The notes below the pieces were generated by a model that was given only the letters and a program-made list of their open reading frames with translations, made no database searches and had not been told where the DNA came from. Shown piece by piece: positions 1 through 8,831 of a stretch of 64,000 nucleotides of DNA. Position numbers and translations under genes: made by a program. The number at the start of each line of letters is the position of its first letter. Position 1 is the stretch's first letter. Source of the stretch: Shimia gijangensis. Its GTDB lineage: Bacteria > Pseudomonadota > Alphaproteobacteria > Rhodobacterales > Rhodobacteraceae. The stretch spans positions 124,001 through 188,000 of the forward strand of contig NZ_FQZQ01000006.1 in the NCBI RefSeq assembly GCF_900142085.1, written 5' to 3'.

Positions 1-27
1 TCAAGAAAACACGAAAGGACTCACATT

Positions 28-339
28 ATGAAAGATATTCTAAGCCTGCTCAAAGACCTGCGCCGCCCACGGCTTTTGATACGTGCAGCACGACATGGGG
101 TGGATGAATATCAGCGCGAGCAGCACCTGAAACGGCACCTTGGGTATGGCCGCCTACCCAAAAATGGCGCAGCGTTGATGCAACTTGTGGAAAAGGAACG
201 TGCCATGAACGACCAACGGCGCAGCGGGGACGCCGGGTACTCAATTGTGCATCATGTTGACATTTTGATTGCGATCATGGGAGAGGCACGCTTGTTGCGC
301 ACTTCTCCCACGGTGAATACTGCCGACACATTGGCCTAA
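28..339 (+). CDS. DUF6477 family small protein
   Basis: A 103-residue soluble, basic protein. From memory of the family, it matches DUF6477, which is found in Rhodobacterales and has no known function. No signal peptide or membrane span is visible. The N-terminal half is rich in Arg and Leu and reads as amphipathic helix (a LLIRAARHGVDEY stretch). The start is supported by a GAAAGGA ribosome binding site about 9 bases upstream of the ATG. It converges with the MttB-family gene, whose stop lies 1 base beyond this gene's stop. No function is proposed. Confidence 0.75.
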   Translation: MKDILSLLKDLRRPRLLIRAARHGVDEYQREQHLKRHLGYGRLPKNGAALMQLVEKERAMNDQRRSGDAGYSIVHHVDILIAIMGEARLLRTSPTVNTADTLA

Positions 340-340
340 A

Positions 341-1885
341 TCACATGAAAGAATCCGGCATGGATTCCTTCCGCTGTGCGACAAAGGCTTGCAGGGCTTC
401 TTCGACAGACGGCTCGAGAGCTGGCTTCTGGTAATCCCCCAAAAGCTTTTCGACCCGGGCCGAGGCCAGGCTGCGCGTATCTCGCGCGCCTTCTTCTTCC
501 CAGGTCTCATAGGGTTTGTAATCAAGCAGATCAGACTTCCAGAACGCAGTTTTAAAGTTCGCCTGGGTGTGCGCACATCCAAGATAGTGACCACCGGGGC
601 CGACTTCTCGGATAGCGTCCATGGCCTGCGCTTCTTCGTCAACCGAGACCCCTTTGGCCAGGCCATGCAGCGCACCAAGCTGATCCGCATCCATCACGAA
701 TTTCTCAAAGTCTGCAACCAGTCCACCTTCTAGCCAGCCACAGGAATGCAACATGAAATTCACCCCAGAGGTGAGCCCCATGTTCAGCGAGTTTGCGGTT
801 TCATAAGCTGCCTGCGCGTCAGGCAATTTTGAGCCGCAGAAGGAACCCGCAGACCTATACGGCAACCCCAGACGGCGTGCCAGCTGACCCGCGCCATAGG
901 TGATCAGAGACGCTTCTGGCGTGCCAAAAGTCGGCGCGCCGGAATTCATGTCGATCGAGCTCACGAAGGCGCCAAAAATGGCAGGAGCACCGGGGCGTAC
1001 AATCTGGCTATAAGCCACGCCAGCCAAAACCTCGGCCAGAACCTGTGTCAGCGTACCCGCCACCGAAACGGGCGCCATCGCGCCGCCAACGATAAAGGGC
1101 GAAATGATACAAGCCTGATTGTTCTGAGCGTAAACCTCAAGCGAGCCCATCATCACATCGTCAAAGGTCATCGGCGAATTGATGTTGGTTAGCGAGGTCA
1201 TCACTGTGTTGTTCTGCACAAAGTCTTCACCAAACAAAACGCCACACATATCCACCGAATCTTGAGCCCGGCTGGGCTCTGTCACCGATCCCATGAATGG
1301 TTTGTCTGACAGGGTCATATGCGCCATCAACATATCCAGATGGCGTTTGTTCACCGGAATGTCGGTGGGTTCACAAACAGTGCCACCCGAATGGTGCAAC
1401 CATTTGGACATATAGGCGAGCTTCACGAATTTGTTAAAGTCATCCATGGTCGCATAACGGCGGCCGCCTGCAACGTCGCGCACGAAGGGCGGGCCATAGA
1501 CCGGTGCCAACACCAGGTTTCGTCCACCGATAACAACCGATTTTTCAGGGTTGCGCGCGTGTTGGGTGAATTCGGAAGGGGCTGTTGAACACAATTTGCG
1601 GGCCAAACCACGCGGAATGCGCACACGTTCTCCAGTGATATCGGCACCCGCTTCACGCCAGCGATCAAGCGCGGCGGGATTGTCGACGAAGTTGACACCG
1701 ACCTCTTCCAGAATAGTTTCGGCATTGTATTCGATGATCTCAATAGCTTCTTCGTTGAGGACTTCGAAATTCGGGATGTTGCGCTGAATGTACTTTGCAG
1801 TCTCAAACGACACTGCACTGCGCTCAGCGCGGCGAGCAGCACCTCCGCCTCCACGACCCCGACGACCTGTTCTTGCTTCTGGCAT
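341..1885 (-). CDS. MttB-family (non-pyrrolysine) trimethylamine/betaine-type methyltransferase
   Basis: A 514-residue protein of the MttB superfamily (COG5598). Characterised members move a methyl group from a quaternary amine to a corrinoid protein. True trimethylamine methyltransferases read an in-frame UAG as pyrrolysine; this frame is open throughout with no internal UAG, so it belongs to the non-Pyl group, whose known members act on glycine betaine, carnitine or proline betaine. The first ~25 residues are an Arg/Gly-rich low-complexity tail before the conserved fold. The start is supported by GAGGGGAAGTC just before the ATG. No corrinoid protein or corrinoid methyltransferase partner is adjacent, so the substrate is open. 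Confidence 0.85.
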   Translation of the reverse strand: MPEARTGRRGRGGGGAARRAERSAVSFETAKYIQRNIPNFEVLNEEAIEIIEYNAETILEEVGVNFVDNPAALDRWREAGADITGERVRIPRGLARKLCSTAPSEFTQHARNPEKSVVIGGRNLVLAPVYGPPFVRDVAGGRRYATMDDFNKFVKLAYMSKWLHHSGGTVCEPTDIPVNKRHLDMLMAHMTLSDKPFMGSVTEPSRAQDSVDMCGVLFGEDFVQNNTVMTSLTNINSPMTFDDVMMGSLEVYAQNNQACIISPFIVGGAMAPVSVAGTLTQVLAEVLAGVAYSQIVRPGAPAIFGAFVSSIDMNSGAPTFGTPEASLITYGAGQLARRLGLPYRSAGSFCGSKLPDAQAAYETANSLNMGLTSGVNFMLHSCGWLEGGLVADFEKFVMDADQLGALHGLAKGVSVDEEAQAMDAIREVGPGGHYLGCAHTQANFKTAFWKSDLLDYKPYETWEEEGARDTRSLASARVEKLLGDYQKPALEPSVEEALQAFVAQRKESMPDSFM

Positions 1886-2025
1886 GACTTCCCCTCACCC
1901 CAAAGGTGTTACGTTTCCTCTATGGTTTTAATCGGCCCGAATGCCATTGCGCCGAAGGATAACGGCCTTTGAGGTTGAAAAGCGACATTCTGCCGGGATT
2001 GCTTCCCAAACAATTTGATCTGACA

Positions 2026-2715
2026 TCACACTTCAGCCATTTCCCAATTCACAGATTGAATGCTTGGCTCGATCATCAAAGGCGCTATGGCGGCTTTCAG
2101 TATGCTGTCGCTGTTGTCTTCGACACTTACCAGAACATCAAAACCTGTTTCATGGTCTTCGCTCTGAACATCCATTGCGATCACACTAAGTCCCGGAAGA
2201 GAAAGTTTATGAACCAGTATCTGTCGCACTTTCTGTTCATGTTTCTCTTTGGAAGTGACTCGAATACGGTATTCCAAACACAAGGGTTGCCCGGCTTGCG
2301 TCTTGCGCTTCAGCCACTTGACCAACGGTCGCAAGCCAAGATTCACGAACACAATCGTTGCCGTCATCAAAAGCGCAAATAACCCAGCCCCTGCCCCCGC
2401 CATCAACCCAACAGCGGCAGAACACCAAAGGGTTGCAGCCGTGTTCAGCCCGTGGATGGTGAATCCGTGGCGGAAAATAATACCAGCACCAAGAAAACCG
2501 ATCCCTGTCACAACTTGTGCTGCAACCCGCGTGGGACTGACTTCATTAGGATATAGGGCCGAGAATATCACGAAACCCGCCGCCCCAATTGACACCAGGG
2601 CGTTTGTTCTCAAACCTGCCATTCGTTGGCGCACTTGCCGTTCTGAGCCAATAATGGCACCGCAAAGCAGCGCTAAAGCGAGATTGATGGCAGCTTGATC
2701 AAGGCTTATGGGCAT
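2026..2715 (-). CDS. MgtC/SapB family membrane protein
   Basis: A 229-residue MgtC-like protein. The N-terminal ~140 residues hold several membrane spans with the family hallmarks: a CGAIIGSERQ motif near residue 20, RTNALVSIGAAGF, and VVTGIGFLGAGIIFR. A soluble ACT-like C-terminal domain of ~85 residues follows. In pathogens MgtC works in Mg2+ limitation and inhibits the F-type ATPase; in free-living bacteria the role is less clear. A longer frame begins 27 bases upstream, but GGAGACAAC immediately before the ATG at 2715 makes that the better start. It is divergent from guaA. Confidence 0.85.
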   Translation of the reverse strand: MPISLDQAAINLALALLCGAIIGSERQVRQRMAGLRTNALVSIGAAGFVIFSALYPNEVSPTRVAAQVVTGIGFLGAGIIFRHGFTIHGLNTAATLWCSAAVGLMAGAGAGLFALLMTATIVFVNLGLRPLVKWLKRKTQAGQPLCLEYRIRVTSKEKHEQKVRQILVHKLSLPGLSVIAMDVQSEDHETGFDVLVSVEDNSDSILKAAIAPLMIEPSIQSVNWEMAEV

Positions 2716-2808
2716 GTTGTCTCCAATGTTTTCTGGATCCAAAGCTATATTTGGCAGGGTTGAGTTGGCGGACAGCTACGCCGTTAAAGGAGCCATCCGC
2801 GACGTCTC

Positions 2809-2880
2809 GTGGCCTTTCTGGTGGGATTTTTGGCAGCTGGGATCATTTGCATTCTTGCACTGACAGCGCGGTTGACTTAG
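2809..2880 (+). CDS. possible 23-codon hydrophobic ORF upstream of guaA
   Basis: A GTG-initiated frame encodes 23 mostly hydrophobic residues (VAFLVGFLAAG... ending ARLT) and stops 9 bases before the guaA ATG. An AAAGGAG sequence at 2786-2792 lies about 16 bases upstream, which is too far for an ideal ribosome binding site. It could be a tiny membrane peptide, a leader peptide for guaA, the remnant of a longer gene, or chance. A stop codon in the same frame just upstream excludes a long N-terminal extension. Confidence 0.2.
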   Translation: MAFLVGFLAAGIICILALTARLT

Positions 2881-2889
2881 AGCCTCGCT

Positions 2890-4443
2890 ATGACACAGCA
2901 TGCACGCCTATTAATCATCGACTTTGGCAGCCAGGTTACGCAGCTTATTGCGCGTCGCCTGCGTGAACTAAACGTCTATTGCGAAATCCACCCCTATCAG
3001 AATGTCACCATGGATGTGGTGCACGAGATGTCGCCCCGCGCGATTATCTTTTCTGGTGGCCCCGACAGTGTGACCCGCGAAGGGTCTCCGCGTGTGCCGC
3101 AGGAAATCTTCGACTTTGGCGTCCCGATCTTGGGTATTTGCTATGGTCAGCAAATGATGATGCAACAGCTTGGTGGTCACGTCGACAGCGGCCACGGTAC
3201 AGCCGAATTTGGCCGCGCCTACGTCACTCAAAAAAATGATCTCGACATTCTGGACGGCTGGTTTGCGGACGGGGACGAGCAAGTCTGGATGTCGCATGGT
3301 GACCACGTCAGCAAAATCGCACCCGGGTTTGAGGTCTACGGCACCTCGCCCAATGCGCCTTTTGCGATCACTGCAGATACCAAGCGTCATTTCTACGCGG
3401 TTCAGTTCCATCCCGAGGTGCACCACACACCAAACGGCGCCAAGCTTTATGAGAATTTTGTCAAACTGGCCGGGTTTACGGGCGACTGGACCATGGGCGC
3501 CTACCGCGATGAAATGATCGGTAAGATCAAGGATCAGGTTGGCGACAAAACAGTCATATGCGGTTTGTCTGGCGGGGTCGATTCGTCGGTCGCTGCTGCC
3601 TTGTTGCACGAAGCGATTGGCGACCAACTGACGTGCGTCTTCGTCGACCACGGCCTTTTACGCAAAGACGAAGCCAAAGAGGTTGTCGCAATGTTCCGCG
3701 ACAACATGAACCTTCAAGTTATCCATGCCGACGAAACCGAGCTGTTTCTGGGCGAATTGGATGGGCAAAGCGACCCTGAAACCAAGCGCAAGATCATTGG
3801 CAGACTGTTTATCGATGTATTCCAAAAATACGCGGATCAGATCGACGGCGCCGAGTTCCTTGCTCAAGGCACGCTTTACCCGGATGTGATTGAATCCGTC
3901 AGCTTTTCTGGCGGCCCGTCTGTCACGATCAAATCCCACCACAATGTCGGCGGCCTGCCCGAAAAAATGGGCCTTAAACTGGTCGAACCCCTGCGCGAGT
4001 TGTTCAAGGACGAAGTCCGCGCCTTGGGGCACGAATTGGGCTTGCCTGCCAGCTTTATCGGTCGTCACCCGTTCCCTGGCCCCGGCCTTGCTATTCGGTG
4101 CCCCGGCGAGATCACTCGTGAAAAGCTCGAAATTCTTCGTGAGGCAGACGCGGTTTACATCGACCAGATTCGTAAACACGGTCTGTATGATGACATCTGG
4201 CAGGCGTTTGTCGCGATCCTGCCCGTGCGCACCGTGGGCGTGATGGGCGATGGCCGCACATATGATTTTGCCTGCGCTCTGCGCGCAGTCACTTCCGTGG
4301 ATGGTATGACAGCGGATTATTTCCCCTTTAGCCACGAGTTCCTGGGGGAAACCGCGACAAGGATCATCAACGAAGTCAAAGGCATCAACCGGGTGACCTA
4401 TGATATTACCTCAAAGCCTCCGGGCACGATTGAGTGGGAATAA
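2890..4443 (+). CDS. guaA: GMP synthase (glutamine-hydrolysing)
   Basis: GuaA converts XMP, glutamine and ATP to GMP, the last step of guanine nucleotide synthesis, in the cytosol. The 517 residues match the usual length. The N-terminal class I amidotransferase domain has the nucleophile Cys84 in GICYGQQ and the His/Glu pair in HPEVHHT near residue 177. The ATP-pyrophosphatase domain carries the P-loop [12 protein letters not shown] near 225. The C-terminal dimerisation domain ends in the typical PGTIEWE. It is followed by a terminator and appears to be a single-gene unit. Confidence 0.98.
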   Translation: MTQHARLLIIDFGSQVTQLIARRLRELNVYCEIHPYQNVTMDVVHEMSPRAIIFSGGPDSVTREGSPRVPQEIFDFGVPILGICYGQQMMMQQLGGHVDSGHGTAEFGRAYVTQKNDLDILDGWFADGDEQVWMSHGDHVSKIAPGFEVYGTSPNAPFAITADTKRHFYAVQFHPEVHHTPNGAKLYENFVKLAGFTGDWTMGAYRDEMIGKIKDQVGDKTVICGLSGGVDSSVAAALLHEAIGDQLTCVFVDHGLLRKDEAKEVVAMFRDNMNLQVIHADETELFLGELDGQSDPETKRKIIGRLFIDVFQKYADQIDGAEFLAQGTLYPDVIESVSFSGGPSVTIKSHHNVGGLPEKMGLKLVEPLRELFKDEVRALGHELGLPASFIGRHPFPGPGLAIRCPGEITREKLEILREADAVYIDQIRKHGLYDDIWQAFVAILPVRTVGVMGDGRTYDFACALRAVTSVDGMTADYFPFSHEFLGETATRIINEVKGINRVTYDITSKPPGTIEWE

Positions 4444-4454
4444 GTTCTGACCTC

Positions 4455-4480
4455 GCGCCACCTAACCGGGTGGCGCTTTG
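4455..4480 (+). terminator. intrinsic terminator after guaA
   Basis: An 8-bp GC-rich stem (GCGCCACC with GGTGGCGC) around a 5-6 base loop, followed by a short T-rich tract (TTTGGTTT). It lies 12 bases after the guaA stop. Confidence 0.7.
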
Positions 4481-4593
4481 GTTTCCATGGGCCAAACATT
4501 TGTAGAAAAGTGTTCTTCACGTCGAATTTTCTAGATAATTCTGATCATCTCAGGGAATGATGTCCTGTCGTAAACAACCGCAAGGGATGCCCT

Positions 4594-4953
4594 GTGATCA
4601 CCAGAATGCTAGCACTTGGCCTGATTGCCGTCAGCAACTCAGCCTTTGCCGCTCCTCCGCTCACTTGCGAGGGATACGAACCAGATTGGTTTCTCACCCT
4701 CACTGAGACTCAGGCACAAATACGGTTTGGTCGAAAAACCGACTTTGAGATTCCACAATCCAACATTGCCGAAGGTCAGGAAAACTGGCCGCGTGCCTAC
4801 ACGCTGATCGCCGATTTTGACACGGCTATCGTGCTGGTGAACGAAGTCAGTTGCGCTTTGGCGGGACGCGAGTGGCCGATCACGGCTCATGTACTGACTC
4901 AACGCGGACAAACCCCAATCCTTTTGACTGGCTGCTGTACGGTGGCCGAATGA
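4594..4953 (+). CDS. small exported protein, COG3650-like
   Basis: A 119-residue protein with a signal peptide (cleavage likely after SNSAFA near residue 19). The mature part contains a GYEPDWFLTL stretch and ends in LLTGCCTVAE. These resemble the putative heat-stable/META-type small periplasmic proteins of COG3650, where a GxEPFW-like motif is common. The GTG start has AAGGGA six bases upstream. The stop overlaps the start of the next gene (ATGA), so the two are translationally coupled. No biochemical function is known to me. Confidence 0.6.
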   Translation: MITRMLALGLIAVSNSAFAAPPLTCEGYEPDWFLTLTETQAQIRFGRKTDFEIPQSNIAEGQENWPRAYTLIADFDTAIVLVNEVSCALAGREWPITAHVLTQRGQTPILLTGCCTVAE

Positions 4954-5816
4954 ACAACATCCTGCGGTCGGCTTTGTGGATGAGCGGCGCAATCCTTTCA
5001 TTTTCATCCATGGCCATTGCAGGACGTGCAGTTGCCACGGAACTCGATACATTTGAGATCATGATGTACCGGAGTTTCGTCGGTGTTGTTATCGTTGTTG
5101 TGATCTCGACTTTGACCCGGACGCAGTCCCAGATCACGCGCCGCTCTCTGGGTGTACATTTTGTTCGCAACGCCGCCCATTTTGCCGGACAAAACCTGTG
5201 GTTTTTTGCGCTCACGCTCATTCCGCTAGCTCAGGTCTTTGCGCTTGAGTTCACCTCTCCGCTTTGGGTCTTGGTGTTATCTCCATTTGTGTTGAAAGAG
5301 CGTTTGACGTCGACCCGAGCGATTGCCGCAATTCTCGGGTTCATAGGTATCCTCATTGTCGCACGCCCAGGTGCCAGCCCGATCAACGCAGGTGTTATAG
5401 CTGCAGCACTTTCTGCCATAGGCTTTGCAATTTCCATTATGTTGACAAAGCGGCTGACGCGCACCGAAAGCATCACCTGCATTCTGTTCTACCTCACCAC
5501 AATGCAAGCCATATTTGGCATCATTTGTGCAGGCTGGGACATGGATATCACCTTGCCTTCGGCACAAACCGCGCCGTGGTTGATTCTGATCGGATGTGCT
5601 GGTTTGTTGGCACACTTTTGCCTGACAACTGCTCTTAGCATCGCTCCTGCAACAGTTGTCGTCCCGATTGATTTCATCCGGCTTCCTGCAATCGCCGTGA
5701 TCGGGATGCTATTCTACAATGAACCTTTGGACATGTTTGTGCTGCTTGGCGCAGCGGTCATTTTTGCGGGTAACTATCTGAACATACTAAGCGAAACACG
5801 ACTATTTAACGCCTAA
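4950..5816 (+). CDS. EamA/DMT-family transporter
   Basis: A 288-residue inner-membrane protein with about ten predicted spans arranged as two EamA repeats, the layout of drug/metabolite transporters. A longer frame starts at 4851, but the ATG at 4950 overlaps the stop of the upstream gene by four bases and begins right before the first membrane span, so it is preferred. RTESITCILFYLTT lies between the two repeats. Substrates of this family range from amino acids to nucleotides and cannot be read from sequence. Confidence 0.85.
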   Translation: MNNILRSALWMSGAILSFSSMAIAGRAVATELDTFEIMMYRSFVGVVIVVVISTLTRTQSQITRRSLGVHFVRNAAHFAGQNLWFFALTLIPLAQVFALEFTSPLWVLVLSPFVLKERLTSTRAIAAILGFIGILIVARPGASPINAGVIAAALSAIGFAISIMLTKRLTRTESITCILFYLTTMQAIFGIICAGWDMDITLPSAQTAPWLILIGCAGLLAHFCLTTALSIAPATVVVPIDFIRLPAIAVIGMLFYNEPLDMFVLLGAAVIFAGNYLNILSETRLFNA

Positions 5817-5957
5817 ATCGCAGCCATACGAAGCAGTGCTACAAAGGCTGTTCTGGTCTGAAGCCCTTTCACCTTGCCTTTCGATAAGTAGGAAATTGGT
5901 CGTTTTTTGCGCATGTTTCGGAGTGCTTCCCGTTAAACCTGCTGGTACCCGGAAAAC

Positions 5958-6893
5958 ATGACACAGCTTTCTCAAAAAACCATATCCGTCCGTGCATGGG
6001 CCGAATTATTGCTGCTCGGGATTGTTTGGGGCGGCGTTTTTCTGGCTGTTCGTATTGCCCTAAACGAAATTGGCGTACTTACGGCGGTTGCCCACCGAAC
6101 GTTTTGGGCTGCACTTGTCTTGTGGATGGCTGTCGCCTCTTTGAAGCTATCAATCCCACGTTCTCCACGCGTTTGGGGCGCTTTTCTGGTCATGGGATTG
6201 CTCAACAATATCATCCCATTCACGCTCCTAAACTGGAGCCAACTCTATATCGAAAGTGGGCTCACCTCGATCTTCAACGCGGCAACCGCCATCTTTGGCG
6301 TCGTCGTAGCAGCCATTTTCTTTGCTGACGAACGCTTAAGCGCCCGCAAAACACTTGGAGTGGTCATAGGGTTTCTGGGCGTCGTTACAGTGATTGGATT
6401 CCAAAATCTTACCGCGATTAACATTACCAGCGTGGCACAGTTCGCCGCGCTTGGCGCCACTTTGTCCTATGCTTTTGCAGGTGTCTGGGCGCGCAAACAG
6501 CTTGCTGGCCTCACGCCTCAGGTGGCGGCTGCCGGAATGGTGACATGCTCGGCTCTGATCGCTCTTCCAGCAGCCTGGATCGTCGACGGCCCGTTTCGTT
6601 TTGGCCTTCAGCCTCAAACATGGGCAGCGCTGGCCTACTTCTCAGTGATCGCCACTGCAGGCGCGTACCTTTTGTATTACCGGGTTCTCGCTATGGCTGG
6701 CAGCGGCAATCTCATGCTGGTCACGCTACTGATTCCACCTTTCGCCATCGGACTTGGGGCTCTGATCCTTGGAGAGACCCTTTCAGCCAATGCATTCACT
6801 GGGTTTGGCCTGTTGGCTTTGGGGCTTTTGGTTTTGGATGGGCGTTTGTTTGGTTGGCTCAAAACCCGAACTTCCAAAAAACCGCAGGAATGA
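5958..6893 (+). CDS. EamA/DMT-family transporter
   Basis: A 311-residue second EamA transporter on the same strand, with ten predicted spans in two repeats and a short basic C-terminal tail. The first repeat starts with LLLGIVWGGVFLAVRIAL, typical of the family. It is not a close copy of the upstream transporter, so this is not a recent tandem duplication. A weak GGAAAAC precedes the ATG. The substrate is unknown. Confidence 0.87.
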   Translation: MTQLSQKTISVRAWAELLLLGIVWGGVFLAVRIALNEIGVLTAVAHRTFWAALVLWMAVASLKLSIPRSPRVWGAFLVMGLLNNIIPFTLLNWSQLYIESGLTSIFNAATAIFGVVVAAIFFADERLSARKTLGVVIGFLGVVTVIGFQNLTAINITSVAQFAALGATLSYAFAGVWARKQLAGLTPQVAAAGMVTCSALIALPAAWIVDGPFRFGLQPQTWAALAYFSVIATAGAYLLYYRVLAMAGSGNLMLVTLLIPPFAIGLGALILGETLSANAFTGFGLLALGLLVLDGRLFGWLKTRTSKKPQE

Positions 6894-6901
6894 AGCGAAC
6901 G

Positions 6902-7000
6902 ATGGACGAGATGGTTCTCTTTCTCGCCATGTGATCCCGCATAACCGTTTGACCCAACGCCCTGCCCCCGTTACCAAAACCTCATGAAACCAGAGGGTCA
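6902..7000 (+). promoter_or_regulatory. structured leader that could occlude the ribosome binding site of the ATPase-metA unit
   Basis: After the exporter stop there is a 9-bp stem with a single bulged A (6902-6911 with 6922-6930). Downstream, TGACCC at 6950-6955 is perfectly complementary to GGGTCA at 6995-7000, which includes the ribosome binding site of the gene starting at 7005. This arrangement would allow translational control of a methionine-related operon. I could not match it to any SAM-responsive riboswitch consensus that I remember. Confidence 0.3.
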
Positions 7001-7004
7001 GGCG

Positions 7005-7874
7005 ATGATCTACAAATCCGCAGATGACTGGCGCAATGCGCCGCGCAAAAAAGTACTGCTGTTTGGCATGTCAGGCCTGGGCAAAACCCATGTCTCAAAT
7101 CTGTTGCGCGACAGTGGTGACTGGTTTCATTACTCGGTCGATTACCGCATTGGTACGCGTTACATGGGCGAACATATCGCCGACAACGCCAAATCTGAGG
7201 CAATGAAAGTGCCATTCCTGCGCGAGTTGTTGATGACAGACTCGATCTATATCGGCTCCAATATCACGTTCAACAATCTCGCCCCATTGTCTGCCTATTT
7301 GGGCAAACCCGGCAATCCCGAACAGGGGGGCGTGCCGTTTGCGGAATACCTGCGCCGCCAAGAGCAGCACCACGCAGCGGAAGTTTCTGCATTGCTGGAC
7401 ACAGCCCCCTTTATTGATCGGGCGCATGACCTTTATGGGTATGACAATTTTGTCTGTGATACTGGCGGGTCCATCTGCGAGGTTGTCGACCCAAACAACC
7501 CAGATGATCCTGTGCTGAATTCACTTGCTGACAACACGCTGATGGTCTGGATCAAAGGATCAGATGCCCATGCAGACGAACTGGCGCGCCGGTTCGACAA
7601 GGCCCCCAAGCCTATGTATTATCAGGCAGATTTCTTGACCTCCCGCTGGGATCAATATCTATCAGAAAGCCAACTTGCCGAAGATCAGGTTGACCCGAAT
7701 GCCTTTGTGCGCTGGACCTATTCCGCCGCTTTGGCGCATCGTCAACCTTTGTACCAAGCCATGTCAAAATGGGGTGTGACCGTCACGGCCGAAGAGGTTG
7801 CGAAAATTAAATCGGCCGCGGATTTCGACGATCTTATCGCCCGTGCCATTGAACGCACAGAACCAACCGAGTAA
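7005..7874 (+). CDS. P-loop NTPase of unknown function, metA-linked
   Basis: A 289-residue soluble protein with a clear Walker A motif near residue 20 (FGMSGLGKTHV) and a possible Walker B/acid cluster in the CDTGGSICEVVD region. The overall pattern resembles a small nucleotide or metabolite kinase or ATPase more than an AAA+ machine. A frame opens 21 bases upstream at 6984, but GAGGGTCA supports the ATG at 7005. It ends 33 bases before metA, which suggests an operon. I do not recognise a characterised relative. Confidence 0.65.
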   Translation: MIYKSADDWRNAPRKKVLLFGMSGLGKTHVSNLLRDSGDWFHYSVDYRIGTRYMGEHIADNAKSEAMKVPFLRELLMTDSIYIGSNITFNNLAPLSAYLGKPGNPEQGGVPFAEYLRRQEQHHAAEVSALLDTAPFIDRAHDLYGYDNFVCDTGGSICEVVDPNNPDDPVLNSLADNTLMVWIKGSDAHADELARRFDKAPKPMYYQADFLTSRWDQYLSESQLAEDQVDPNAFVRWTYSAALAHRQPLYQAMSKWGVTVTAEEVAKIKSAADFDDLIARAIERTEPTE

Positions 7875-7907
7875 CCCGCAAAGCTTCTTTCAGGAAAGAC
7901 CAGACCG

Positions 7908-8831
7908 ATGCCTATTAAACTGCCTTCCGACCTACCCGCCTTTGACGTGCTTTCGCGCGAAGGTGTGATGGTCATGTCGGAGCGTGAGGCAGCCCGGCAA
8001 GATATTCGCCCATTGCGCATTGGCCTGCTGAACCTGATGCCCAAAAAGATTCAGACCGAAAACCAGTTTGCCCGCCTGATCGGCGCTACGGCATTGCAGA
8101 TTGAACTGTCTTTGATCCGTATGAGCGAACACAAAACACGCAATACAGCGGCCGAGCACATGGCTGAGTTCTACCGCCCCTTTGAGGAAATCAAAGCTTC
8201 AGGTGAAAAATTTGATGGGCTGATCATCACCGGTGCCCCGATTGAGCATATGCCATTCGACGAGGTGACCTATTGGCAGGAAATGTGCGAGGTTTTTGAG
8301 TGGACGCAGACTCATGTGCATTCCACTTTTGGCGTTTGCTGGGGTGGGATGGCTATGATCAACTACTTCCACGGCGTCAAAAAACACATTCTGGACCACA
8401 AGGCCTTTGGCTGCTTTCGACATAGCAACCAAGACCCCGCGTCGCATTTTTTGCGCGGGTTCTCAGATGATTGTGTCATTCCGGTTAGCCGCTGGACCGA
8501 GATGAAACAGGACGAGATCGATGCCGCCGACGGCTTGAAAACCTTACTGAGCAGCGAAGACTCCGGCCCCTGTTTGGTTCAGGATGCCGCGCATAACGCC
8601 ATCTATATCTTCAACCATTTTGAATATGACAGTGGCACGCTTAAGCAGGAATATGATCGGGATGTGGCCGAAGGCACCCCAATCAATGTGCCGATGAACT
8701 ATTATCCAGGAGATGATCCCAGCCAAACGCCGATGAACCGTTGGCGCAGTCACGCGCACCTTTTGTATGGCAATTGGATTACCGAAATTTATGAGACCAC
8801 CCCCTACGATATGAGCGAGATTGGGAAGTAA
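7908..8831 (+). CDS. metAA: homoserine O-acyltransferase (predicted acetyl-CoA dependent)
   Basis: This enzyme activates homoserine by O-acylation at the start of methionine synthesis. The 307 residues are standard. The catalytic Cys144 lies in FGVCWGG and the catalytic His in FNHFEYD. Family members were classically called succinyltransferases, but structural and mutational work on MetA showed that a Glu at the position corresponding to residue 111 selects acetyl-CoA while Gly selects succinyl-CoA. Here the motif is GAPIEHM, so Glu is present and acetyl-CoA is predicted. It is the second gene of a likely operon with the P-loop protein. Confidence 0.93.
   Translation: MPIKLPSDLPAFDVLSREGVMVMSEREAARQDIRPLRIGLLNLMPKKIQTENQFARLIGATALQIELSLIRMSEHKTRNTAAEHMAEFYRPFEEIKASGEKFDGLIITGAPIEHMPFDEVTYWQEMCEVFEWTQTHVHSTFGVCWGGMAMINYFHGVKKHILDHKAFGCFRHSNQDPASHFLRGFSDDCVIPVSRWTEMKQDEIDAADGLKTLLSSEDSGPCLVQDAAHNAIYIFNHFEYDSGTLKQEYDRDVAEGTPINVPMNYYPGDDPSQTPMNRWRSHAHLLYGNWITEIYETTPYDMSEIGK

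Noticed and set aside
341-1885. Pyrrolysine-containing trimethylamine methyltransferase.
   Set aside because: No in-frame UAG is present within the gene and no pyl genes are nearby.
2968-3651. Long antisense open frames within guaA and within many other genes.
   Set aside because: They mirror the codon pattern of real genes on the other strand and lack ribosome binding sites or family similarity.
5813-5914. A 33-codon minus-strand ORF between the two EamA genes, basic with a helical tail.
   Set aside because: It overlaps the stop of the upstream exporter on the other strand, has only a weak GGGAAG far from the ATG, and matches nothing I know. Probably chance.
4950-6893. Recent tandem duplication of an EamA transporter.
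   Set aside because: The two proteins are clearly different in sequence and separated by a non-homologous gap.
6894-7004. A SAM-II or SAM-V riboswitch before the metA operon.
   Set aside because: The leader has pairing potential but does not match the conserved core of these classes as I remember them, so only a generic structured leader is reported.
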